Of a DNA stretch of 64,000 nucleotides, positions 16,510-24,379 are shown one piece after another. This DNA is from Thiotrichales bacterium (GTDB taxonomy: Bacteria > Pseudomonadota > Gammaproteobacteria > HK1). Each line of letters begins with the position of its first letter. The first letter of the stretch is position 1. Location of the stretch: positions 1-64,000 of the forward strand of contig JAPOSC010000055.1 of the NCBI GenBank assembly GCA_026709935.1, in the 5' to 3' direction. Below the pieces are notes generated by a model. That model did no database searches. It worked only from the letters and a program-made list of their open reading frames with translations, and was not told the DNA's origin. Made by a program: the position numbers and the translations under genes.

Positions 16510-17633
16510 GCGCCGCCGCCCTCGTGCTCGACCGCATCGACAAGGTCTACAACCCCGAAGGCGCCCGCCCCGTCCATGCGGTTCGGGCGATGAGCCTGGA
16601 ACTCGCGCCGGGGGAGATCGGCGCGCTGCTCGGCTCCTCGGGCTGCGGCAAGACCTCGACGCTGCGCATGATTGCGGGCTTCGAGGCGGTGACCGGCGGC
16701 GCCATTGCCCTGACCGGCCGGGCCATCCACGCCGAGCCTCCGGCGCGGCGCAACGTTGCCATGGCCTTCGAAGGGTACTCGCTCTATCCGCCGCTTTCGG
16801 TGCGCGACAACATCGCCTTCGCGCTCAAGTCCCGGCGCCTCGATCCGGCCGAGGCCGCGCGCCGGATTGCGGAGATCGCGGAACTGCTCGAGATCGACGA
16901 CCTCCTCGGGCGCCGCCCGTCGTCGCTCTCCGGCGGGCAGCAGCAGCGCGCCGGCCTCGCCCGGGCCCTGGTGCGCGACGCCGATCTCTACCTGCTCGAC
17001 GAGCCCATGGGGCAACTCGAGCCTCGGCTCCGGGCGGTGCTGCGCGGGCGGCTCAAGCACTACATCAAGACGCGGGGGCTGACCGTCATCCTGGTGACCC
17101 ACGACCAGACCGAGGCGAACGCGCTGGCCGACCGCATCGCGGTGATGGAGGACGGCGCGCTCCAGCAGTTCGCAAGCCCGGCGACGCTGCGGGACCGGCC
17201 TGCGAACCGCTTCGTGGGCGCGTTCATCGGCGAGCCGCCCATGAACCTGCTCCCGGCCGAAGCGCGGGCTGATGGCGCCGGTATCGGCTTCGTGCTTCCG
17301 GGCGGTGCGCGGCTCGCCTATGGCCCCGGTGAGATGGCGTCGCAGGTCCGTGAAGCGGCGCTCGCGTGCGGTGCGGTAATCGTCGGAGTGCGTCCCCACG
17401 CGATCCGGCTGTCCGGGACAGGGCTCCCCGCCCGAGTCGCCGCGAATCAGTGGATCGGCGATCAGTCGCACGTCGCGGTCAGCTTCGCGGATCGGGCGGT
17501 GGTGGTGGTCGAGCATGAACGGGTCACCGCGCGTTCGGGGGACGCGGTCGGTCTGTCGATCGACGCCGGCGACCTTCATGTCTTCGATGCCGGCAACGGG
17601 GCTGCGGTGTCGCACGGGGAGGTGCTTGCATGA
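16506..17633 (+). CDS. ABC transporter ATP-binding protein (second of a heterodimeric pair)
   Basis: 375 aa. ATG 16506 overlaps the previous stop by four bases. Walker A GSSGCGKT (43-50), signature LSGGQ (141-145), Walker B LLDEP with Glu166, and switch His199 (LVTHDQ) are all canonical. The Q-loop glutamine is Glu89 (MAFEGYSLYP) and the D-loop reads GQLEP (169-173) rather than SNLDA. Together with the preceding ATPase this yields one near-canonical and one degenerate site. The glycerol importer GlpS/GlpT of rhizobia is a known two-ATPase precedent. Coupled to the kinase gene by a further ATGA overlap. Confidence 0.9.
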   Translation: MSAAALVLDRIDKVYNPEGARPVHAVRAMSLELAPGEIGALLGSSGCGKTSTLRMIAGFEAVTGGAIALTGRAIHAEPPARRNVAMAFEGYSLYPPLSVRDNIAFALKSRRLDPAEAARRIAEIAELLEIDDLLGRRPSSLSGGQQQRAGLARALVRDADLYLLDEPMGQLEPRLRAVLRGRLKHYIKTRGLTVILVTHDQTEANALADRIAVMEDGALQQFASPATLRDRPANRFVGAFIGEPPMNLLPAEARADGAGIGFVLPGGARLAYGPGEMASQVREAALACGAVIVGVRPHAIRLSGTGLPARVAANQWIGDQSHVAVSFADRAVVVVEHERVTARSGDAVGLSIDAGDLHVFDAGNGAAVSHGEVLA

Positions 17634-19195
17634 ACCGTGACGTGCTCATCGGCCTGGATGCCGGGACGTCGATGCTGAAGGCGGTGGCCTTCACGCGCGA
17701 GGGGACGCAGATCGCGGTGGCGGCGCGCCCGAACCGGTATCGGTCCGGCGCCGGTGGCGTGGCCGAGCAGGACATGGCCTGGACGTGGGAGGAGGTGGTC
17801 GAGACCCTGCGCGACCTGCTTTCGGGTGCGCCGGAGATCCGCGAGCGTATCCGTGCCCTGGCGGTGACGGGGCAGGGCGACGGCACATGGCTCGTCGATG
17901 CCGACGGAGCCCCCGTCGGTCCCGCCTGGCTCTGGCTCGACAGCCGCGCGGCGGACGAGACCCGCGCGGTCTGCGACGGGGCGCACTACGGCGCGCTGTA
18001 CGAGACCACCGGCACCGGCGCCGCGCCGTGCCAGCAGTCGAGCCAGCTCGCCTGGATGGCCCGGCACACCCCGGACGTCCTCGCGCGCGCCGCCACTGCC
18101 TTTCACTGCAAGGACTGGATCTATCTCCAGTTGACCGGGCAGCGGGCGACGGACCCGTCCGAAGCCGTCTTCACCTTCGGCGACTTCCGCACGCGCGGGT
18201 ATTCCCCGGTGCCGCTGGAGCAATTCGGACTCGAAGCCCACGCCCGGCTGCTGCCGGCCATCGTGGACGGGACGCGGGAGTCGCATCCGCTCGGCGCGAA
18301 GGCCGCCGCCGCCATCGGGCTGCCGGAGGGACTGCCGGTGGTGCTCGGGTACCTGGATGTGCTCTGCACCGCGCTCGGCGGTGGGCTCTACGACCCGGAA
18401 GGCCGAGCCGGTCTCTCCGTCATCGGCTCGACCGGGGTGCACCTGCGATACACGCGCGGCGCCGACGCGGTGCGGCTCGGGGCCGAGCGCACCGGCTATA
18501 CGCTCTGCTTCCCGGTTCCGGACGCGTATGTGCAGATGCATTCGAACCTGTCCGCGACCCTCAACCTCGACTGGCTGCTCGACCTGATGCGCGAGATCCT
18601 CTCCGCCGCCGGCATCGAGAAGAGCCGCGCCGACCTGCTGCCCCGCATCGATGCCCTCGCCCTCGCCGCCGAGCCCGGCCGGGCGCTCTACCATCCCTAC
18701 ATCTCGACCGCGGGCGAGCGCGGGCCGTTCCTCGCCCCGGAGGCGCGGGCGAGCTTCACCGGGCTCGATTCGAATGCCGGGCTCGCGGATCTCGTGCGCG
18801 CGGTGCTGGAGGGCCTCGCGTTCGCGGCGCGGGACTGCTACGCCGCCATGGGCGAGATCCCCGCCGAGGTGCGCCTCGCCGGCGGCGCGGCTCGTTCCGC
18901 GGCCCTGCGGTCCATCCTCGCCGGGGTGCTGGACCGTCCGGTGCGTGGCACCGGACGCGAGGAGGCGGGTGCCGCCGGGGCGGCGATGATCGCGGCCGTG
19001 CAGCAGAGGCTCTATCCCGACATGGCGGCCTGCGCCGCCGACTGGGTCACGCCGTATCTCGGCGCGGCCGAACCGCCCGACGCGACGCTCGCGGCGGTCT
19101 ATGAGCGCCTGTTCCCGGTCTACGTCGAGACACGCGCCGCGCTGGCGCCGGTCTGGGCGTCACTGGCCACCGTCGGCCGGGGGGCGGACCGGTGA
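17630..19195 (+). CDS. FGGY-family carbohydrate kinase, EryA (erythritol kinase)-like
   Basis: 521 aa, ATG overlapping the ATPase stop. The N-terminal phosphate-binding loop LIGLDAGTSMLKAV is typical of FGGY kinases. Segments resemble EryA erythritol kinase as I remember it: TGQGDGTWLVD, AWLWLDSRAA, HCKDWIYLQLTGQRATDPSE and YHPYISTAGERGPF. The C-terminal ATP-binding part has LAGGAARSAALRSILA and EEAGAAGAAMIAA. The reaction would be ATP-dependent phosphorylation of a C4 (or related) polyol. The operon also holds a hydroxyacid dehydrogenase and a GlpD-like dehydrogenase. Erythritol is the best guess; threitol or another alditol is possible. Confidence 0.88.
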   Translation: MNRDVLIGLDAGTSMLKAVAFTREGTQIAVAARPNRYRSGAGGVAEQDMAWTWEEVVETLRDLLSGAPEIRERIRALAVTGQGDGTWLVDADGAPVGPAWLWLDSRAADETRAVCDGAHYGALYETTGTGAAPCQQSSQLAWMARHTPDVLARAATAFHCKDWIYLQLTGQRATDPSEAVFTFGDFRTRGYSPVPLEQFGLEAHARLLPAIVDGTRESHPLGAKAAAAIGLPEGLPVVLGYLDVLCTALGGGLYDPEGRAGLSVIGSTGVHLRYTRGADAVRLGAERTGYTLCFPVPDAYVQMHSNLSATLNLDWLLDLMREILSAAGIEKSRADLLPRIDALALAAEPGRALYHPYISTAGERGPFLAPEARASFTGLDSNAGLADLVRAVLEGLAFAARDCYAAMGEIPAEVRLAGGAARSAALRSILAGVLDRPVRGTGREEAGAAGAAMIAAVQQRLYPDMAACAADWVTPYLGAAEPPDATLAAVYERLFPVYVETRAALAPVWASLATVGRGADR

Positions 19196-20247
19196 AACGG
19201 GAGGTCGTGATCATCGGTGATCGGTTCATGCGCCCGGAGATGTTCGAGGCGGCGCTCGGCGACGCCTGCGGCGACCGCGTCGAGACGCGGCGCCACGCGC
19301 TGCCGTGGCCCGACGAGCCCATGGAGCACGGCTACCGGCCCGGCGGCGACCGGATCCCCGGCATGGAGGGGCTCAGGGAGTACATGGGCGACCCCGATGA
19401 CATCGTCTCCAGGATCGGCGACGCGGAGATCCTGATCACCCACCTCGCGCCGCTCTCCGCCCCGATGCTGGAGCGACTGCCCGGGCTGAAGCTCGTCGCG
19501 GTCTCCCGCGGCGGGCCGGTCAACATCGACCGAGCGGCGACGCGCGAGCGCGGCATCCTGGTGGTGAACACGCCGGGGCGCAACGCATCCGCGGTGGCGG
19601 AGTTCACCATCGGCGCGATCCTTGCCGCCACCCGCAACATCACCCGCGGCCACGAGGCGCTGCGCCGAGGCGAGTGGCGGGGCGACCTCTACCGCGCCGA
19701 CGAGGTCGGCGACGAGCTTTGCGACATGACCATCGGCGTCATCGGCTACGGAGAGGTCGGGGCCCGCGTGGTGCGCCTGCTGCGGGCGTTCGGCTCTCGG
19801 GTGCTGGTGGCCGATCCCTACGTCCAGCTCGCGCCGGAGGATGCGGAGGACGGGGTGCGCCACATCGGGCTCGGGGAGCTGCTCGAAGCGTCGGACGTGG
19901 TAACCCTGCACGCGCGGGTCACCGCCGAGACCGAGGGCTTCATCGACGCCGACGCCTTCGCGCGGATGAGGCCGGGCGCGTTCTTCGTCAACACCGCGCG
20001 CGGGCCGATGGTGGACTACGAGGCGCTGGCCCGTGCGCTCGAGAGCGGCCGGCTGGGAGGCGCGATGCTGGAAACCTTCGCAGTCGAGCCGGTGCCGCCC
20101 GACTGGGCACTGCTCCAGTTGCCCAACGTGACGCTGACCCCGCACATCGCCGGCGCCTCGCTCCGCACGGTGCGCATCGCCGCCGCGCAGGCGGCCGAGG
20201 AAGTGCGGCGCTTCATCTCCGGCGAACCTCCGCGCAACCCCTGCTGA
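19192..20247 (+). CDS. D-isomer-specific 2-hydroxyacid dehydrogenase family protein
   Basis: 351 aa; GTG start overlapping the kinase stop (GTGA). NAD-binding GxGxxG in GVIGYGEVGARVV (182-194), catalytic Arg270 (VNTARGPMVD), Glu299 (LETFAVEP) and His318 (LTPHIAGAS), so the enzyme looks active. These enzymes reduce or oxidise 2-hydroxy/2-keto acids such as glycerate or phosphoglycerate. Its place between a polyol kinase and a polyol-phosphate dehydrogenase is unusual for erythritol operons and suggests that a hydroxyacid or aldonate is an intermediate or side substrate. The substrate cannot be read from sequence. Confidence 0.9.
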   Translation: MKREVVIIGDRFMRPEMFEAALGDACGDRVETRRHALPWPDEPMEHGYRPGGDRIPGMEGLREYMGDPDDIVSRIGDAEILITHLAPLSAPMLERLPGLKLVAVSRGGPVNIDRAATRERGILVVNTPGRNASAVAEFTIGAILAATRNITRGHEALRRGEWRGDLYRADEVGDELCDMTIGVIGYGEVGARVVRLLRAFGSRVLVADPYVQLAPEDAEDGVRHIGLGELLEASDVVTLHARVTAETEGFIDADAFARMRPGAFFVNTARGPMVDYEALARALESGRLGGAMLETFAVEPVPPDWALLQLPNVTLTPHIAGASLRTVRIAAAQAAEEVRRFISGEPPRNPC

Positions 20248-20260
20248 CGGCGGCGGCGGG

Positions 20261-21883
20261 ATGAATGCGGCGGGCGGGCGAAGCGCGGGTTTGGTGCGCG
20301 TGAAAGACGCGGGCGCGGAGGGCGGCCGCGGAGAGTGCGACCTCGGGGAGGTCGATGTCTGCGTCATCGGCGGCGGCGTCAATGGCGCCGGCATCGCCCG
20401 CGATGCGGCCGGGCGCGGTCTGTCGGTGCTGCTGTGCGAGAAGGGCGACCTCGGCGAAGGGACCAGCTCGCGATCAGGCAAGCTGATTCACGGCGGGCTG
20501 CGCTACCTGGAGTACCTCGAATTCCGCCTGGTGCGAGAGGCGCTGATCGAGCGCGAGGTGCTGCTGGAATCGGCGCCGCACATCGTGTGGCCGATGCGGT
20601 TCGTGATGCCGCAGGGCTCGGGCGATCGGTCGCGGTGGCTCGTCCGGATCGGGCTCCTGCTCTACGACACCCTGGGTCGACGGCGGCGCTTGCCGGGCAC
20701 CCGCACCCTCGATCTCGCCCGAGCGGCGGAAGGCGCGCCGCTGAAGTCGGATTTCCGCGTCGCCTACGAGTACTCCGATTGCTGGGTCGACGACGCGCGC
20801 CTGGTGGTGTTGGCGGCGCTGGATGCGGCCGAGCGCGGGGCGCGCATCCTGACCCGCTGCCCCTGCGTGGAAGCCCGGCGCGAGTCGGGGCAATGGCTCG
20901 TGTCGATGCGGGAGGAGGCGACCGGCGCCCCCCTGCGCGTGCGCGCCCGTGCGCTCGTCAATGCGGCCGGTCCGTGGGTGGAAGAGATCGTCACCGGGGT
21001 CGCGGGGCGGAACTCCGCCCTCAGCGTGCGGCTCGTCAAGGGCAGCCACCTGATCACGCGCAAATTCTGGACCGGCGAGCAGGCGTACCTGATCCAGAAC
21101 GACGACCGGCGGGTCATCTTCGTCAATCCCTTCGAGGATGATCTTGCACTGATCGGCACTACCGACATCCCGTTCAAGGGCCGGCCCGAGGACGTCGCGA
21201 CGGACGCGCAGGAGGTCGACTATCTGCTGCGGGCGCTCGGGCGATACTTCATTGCGCCGCCCGGGTCGGACGACATCGTGGCGAAGTTCTCGGGCGTGCG
21301 GCCGCTCCACGACGACGCGGTGGAGAACCCGAGCGCGGTGACGCGGGACTACACCTTTGACCTTGATGTCGCCGACGGCGCGGCGCCAATGCTCAGCGTG
21401 TTCGGCGGCAAGATCACGACATTCCGCAAGCTCGCCGAGCACGCGATGGAGAAGCTGGCACCTTTCCTCCCCGGTCTCGGCTCCGCCTGGACCGCCCGCG
21501 CGCGGCTGCCGGGCGGCGAGGGGATCGACAGTACCGACTTCCCGGGCTTCCTCGCGCGGTTCCGCGCCTCGCACCCCTGGTTGCCCGCCGTGCTCGCGCA
21601 TCGCCTCGCCCGCCGGTACGGAGACCGCGCCTCGCGCCTGCTCGACGGCGCGCGCTCCTTGGGCGACCTCGGGTCCGACTTCGGCGCCGGCCTGTACGAA
21701 GCGGAGGTTGCCTACCTGATGCGGAACGAGTGGGCGCGCACCGCGGAGGATGTCCTGGAACGGCGGACGAAGGCCGGCCTTCGAGTCGACGCCGCGACCT
21801 ACGCGCGGCTCGACGAGTGGATGACAGCCCCGGACCGCCAGCCCGGAAATTTCACCGATTCGCGGCTGCGGGCACGGATCTGA
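20261..21883 (+). CDS. glpD: FAD-dependent glycerol-3-phosphate dehydrogenase family (GlpD/EryB-like)
   Basis: 540 aa. After a poorly conserved 30-residue lead the FAD motif VDVCVIGGGVNGAGIARDAA appears (31-50). Other GlpD hallmarks are TSSRSGKLIHGGLRYLE, FEDDLALIGTTDIPF, SGVRPLHDD and LSVFGGKITTFRKLAEH. The C-terminal DAO_C domain follows. GlpD oxidises glycerol-3-phosphate at the membrane with quinone as acceptor; the EryB homologue does the same with erythritol-4-phosphate, which fits the EryA-like kinase here. The start may lie further in, since the lead has no homology that I recognise. Last gene of the operon, followed by a strong hairpin. Confidence 0.9.
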   Translation: MNAAGGRSAGLVRVKDAGAEGGRGECDLGEVDVCVIGGGVNGAGIARDAAGRGLSVLLCEKGDLGEGTSSRSGKLIHGGLRYLEYLEFRLVREALIEREVLLESAPHIVWPMRFVMPQGSGDRSRWLVRIGLLLYDTLGRRRRLPGTRTLDLARAAEGAPLKSDFRVAYEYSDCWVDDARLVVLAALDAAERGARILTRCPCVEARRESGQWLVSMREEATGAPLRVRARALVNAAGPWVEEIVTGVAGRNSALSVRLVKGSHLITRKFWTGEQAYLIQNDDRRVIFVNPFEDDLALIGTTDIPFKGRPEDVATDAQEVDYLLRALGRYFIAPPGSDDIVAKFSGVRPLHDDAVENPSAVTRDYTFDLDVADGAAPMLSVFGGKITTFRKLAEHAMEKLAPFLPGLGSAWTARARLPGGEGIDSTDFPGFLARFRASHPWLPAVLAHRLARRYGDRASRLLDGARSLGDLGSDFGAGLYEAEVAYLMRNEWARTAEDVLERRTKAGLRVDAATYARLDEWMTAPDRQPGNFTDSRLRARI

Positions 21884-21940
21884 CTGCTTTCGCCGCGTTG
21901 AACGCGGCCAGGGTGTGGCAGAGCTGCGTTCGCAACCGAA

Positions 21941-21967
21941 GTGGTGCCCGACGCCGTCGGGCACCAC
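21941..21967. terminator. bidirectional hairpin terminator between convergent genes
   Basis: A 12-bp perfect stem, GTGGTGCCCGAC/GTCGGGCACCAC, with a 3-base loop, in the 120-bp gap between the plus-strand polyol operon and the minus-strand Calx-beta gene. It has no long T tract but is very stable and well placed. Confidence 0.7.
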
Positions 21968-22003
21968 TCCGTGGGGCGGCGCCCCCGATGGCCCCTATGG
22001 CGG

Positions 22004-22570
22004 TTACTCGCCGAATACGGTGCCCGTGTACCCGGGACCGTACTTCTCGTCCTCGTAGCTCAGTCCAGCGTCAATGATCGTCGCGCGCACCGTCTTGGTC
22101 CGAGGCTCGACCGGGCCGCCGGTGCCATTCAGCATCTGTGGATTGGAGGTCCAATAGTGCCCCCAGAAGTATGGCACCTGCACCTGAAAGTTGGAGAGCA
22201 CCAGATTGAAATGCTCGTCGTTCGCATCGCCGTCCTGGTGGGTCTCGATCCTGACCTGGGCCCGCCTCTTGCCTTTGGGGAACACCACATGGCCCGACTT
22301 CGCCTCGTAGTCGACTCCGGCCTTGGCGCTGCCGTTTTCCGTGCGATAGGCAAAACGGGAAGGGGTCGTTCGCGGGATCGGCAGGGTGATGGTGAAGACC
22401 GCCGTCTCGCTTTCCTTCACCGTGATGTCCGGCGCCCTGATCTCCCACGCGGTGGCCGGCTGCGCCAGCGTCGCCAGCATCAGCGCGGCGCCAAGGCCGA
22501 CCGCTCCGCTTCGCAGGCGCCGGGCAAACAATCCAGTATTTCCGATATTTCCGAGGGTCGATTGCTTCAT
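22004..22570 (-). CDS. secreted Calx-beta domain protein
   Basis: 188 aa. A Sec signal peptide runs to about residue 41 (VGLGAALMLATLAQPATA) with WEIRAP as the mature start; RBS GGGAGG seven bases upstream. The body is one Calx-beta unit: ITVKESETAVFTITL, then YRTENGSAKAGVDYEAKSGHV and DGDANDEHFNLVLSN, the conserved acidic Ca-binding pattern. It ends with a short unique tail (YEDEKYGPGYTGTVFGE). Calx-beta units are usually repeated within large adhesins; a single-domain periplasmic form is less common. Function unknown; no operon partner. Confidence 0.8.
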   Translation of the reverse strand: MKQSTLGNIGNTGLFARRLRSGAVGLGAALMLATLAQPATAWEIRAPDITVKESETAVFTITLPIPRTTPSRFAYRTENGSAKAGVDYEAKSGHVVFPKGKRRAQVRIETHQDGDANDEHFNLVLSNFQVQVPYFWGHYWTSNPQMLNGTGGPVEPRTKTVRATIIDAGLSYEDEKYGPGYTGTVFGE

Positions 22571-22702
22571 GATGCATCCTCCCGTCTAGGGTGCGTCCTT
22601 TGTCCCGCACCATGGACGGTACGCACCGTAGCGCCAATGCCGGGCACGGGTCCAAGATCGAATCCTGATGGGTCGGATAAGAATTTCCTATTCGTCGGAC
22701 AG

Positions 22703-24169
22703 TTACAAAGCGTCCAGAACCTGCCGAGGTGTCTTGTGTGGGCACGGTGGGCGGCGTCCGGCCCACGGTGCGGCCTCTTCGAGCTGGCGGGCGAGGCGGA
22801 GAAGGCGCGTGTCCTCACCCACTTGGCCGACGAAGTGCATGCCGATGGGCAGACCGTCCGCGCCGTGGTGCAGGGGGACCGACATCGCCGGCTGGCCCGT
22901 GACGTTGAACGTCTCGGTATAGGGTGCAAACCGCGCGGAACGCGCATTCCACGCCTCAAGGCCCGATGCCATGCAGGCACCGAGCAGGCCCGTCTCCAGC
23001 GGTGGCTCGGCCGTGACCGGGGTCAGCAGCACGTCGATGTCGGCCATCGATTCGGCCATTCGCACCTGCAGGGCCCGAATCGTCTTGCGCGCGCGCATCC
23101 ACCGGTCCGGCTCCATCCGTGCTGCCGTACGGAAGGTGGTGGCCACCAGCGGACCCAGTTCGGCGGCGCGGGGCGGTCGGCCGAGCACCTCGGCGCGGTC
23201 GGCGATCGCCGCGGTGAGTTCGCAGGCCCAGAGCACGAAGGCCGACTCGTGGAAGTCGTCGGTGATCGGCCACGTCCAGGGCCGAACTCGATGTCCGAGC
23301 GCCTCCAGGGTGCGCACGGTGGCGTCAACCCTGTCGGCGATCTCCGGGGTGGGCATGTGTCCGCTGGGGGATTCGCACACCACGCCGATGCGCAGCGCGC
23401 CGGGGGGCTGGTCGAGCGCGGCGAGAAACGAGCCCGGAGGGGCGGCGTGCGGTACGGGCGCCCCGATCTCGGGTCCGACGGTGGCGTCGAGCAGGGCGGC
23501 GGAGTCGCGCACCGTCCAGGTGATCGCGTGGTCGCAGTTCAGTCCGCCCACCAGCGGGCCGTACTCCGACCCGACCGCGACCAGTCCGCTCGACGGCTTG
23601 AACCCGAACACACCGCAGCACCCGGCCGGCACCCGGATCGATCCGCCGGAGTCGGTAGCGTGCGCCATCGGCATCATGCCGGATGCCACCGCCGCCGCGG
23701 CCCCGCCGCTCGATCCGCCCGGGGTGCGCGTCAGGTCCCAGGGGTTGGCGGTGGGGCCGTAGAGCTCCGGCTCGCACACGAACTCGGTGGCGAACTCCGG
23801 GGTGTTGGTGCGGACTGGGACCACCATCCCCGCCGCGCGCCAGCGCGAGACCAGCAGGCTGTCGCGAGTCTCCGCCGCCGCGCCGGCGAAGAACCGGCAG
23901 GCCCAGGTGGTGGGAAAGCCCGCGACGTGGACGTTCACGTCCTTGGCGGGTAACGGGACGCCGGCCAGCGGCGCCGTGCGGTCGACGGCGTCTGCATCGT
24001 CCCGGGCCTTCTCGTAGTTCCGCATCACGACCGCGTTGAGCGCGGGGTCCAGCCGCTCGATCTCGGCGATGGCGGTCTCCAGCACCTCCCGCGCGGAGAC
24101 CTCGCCCGAGCGCACGAGCTCCGCCAGCCCCACCGCGTCCTTCGCCCTGTACTCGTTGCGGCTGAGCAT
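22703..24169 (-). CDS. amidase signature family hydrolase
   Basis: 488 aa from ATG 24169 (GGGGAGG upstream; an in-frame Met 18 bases earlier overlaps that site). The catalytic triad is complete: Lys76 (PLPAKDV), cis-Ser153 (GGSSGG) and nucleophile Ser177 (DSGGSIR). The family hydrolyses amides, including indoleacetamide, allophanate and aryl acylamides, and GatA uses the same fold. No GatB/GatC neighbours, so it is not the tRNA amidotransferase. It lies upstream of nothing obvious and downstream of the betaine importer on the same strand, 210 bp away. Substrate unknown. Confidence 0.9.
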   Translation of the reverse strand: MLSRNEYRAKDAVGLAELVRSGEVSAREVLETAIAEIERLDPALNAVVMRNYEKARDDADAVDRTAPLAGVPLPAKDVNVHVAGFPTTWACRFFAGAAAETRDSLLVSRWRAAGMVVPVRTNTPEFATEFVCEPELYGPTANPWDLTRTPGGSSGGAAAAVASGMMPMAHATDSGGSIRVPAGCCGVFGFKPSSGLVAVGSEYGPLVGGLNCDHAITWTVRDSAALLDATVGPEIGAPVPHAAPPGSFLAALDQPPGALRIGVVCESPSGHMPTPEIADRVDATVRTLEALGHRVRPWTWPITDDFHESAFVLWACELTAAIADRAEVLGRPPRAAELGPLVATTFRTAARMEPDRWMRARKTIRALQVRMAESMADIDVLLTPVTAEPPLETGLLGACMASGLEAWNARSARFAPYTETFNVTGQPAMSVPLHHGADGLPIGMHFVGQVGEDTRLLRLARQLEEAAPWAGRRPPCPHKTPRQVLDAL

Positions 24170-24379
24170 GATCGCCTCCCCTTTCACGGAACTTTCGGCC
24201 CTGAACCAGTTTCACTTTACACCGCTTGATCCGGCATCGGAGCGAGGCCACCGGAGCTGGTCCTGTCTGCGCAGTGGCAAGCATGGGCATCGCCGGACGC
24301 CGCGTGGACGGAGGGAACTTTCGCAATGATCTCGATGTTCCCGGCCTGGACAGCGGGGCAGTCCGCCGCGGTGGCCGGC

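Noticed and set aside
22703-24169. Amidase as GatA of the tRNA amidotransferase
   Set aside because: No gatB or gatC nearby, and the gene stands alone next to a betaine importer. The general amidase call is safer.
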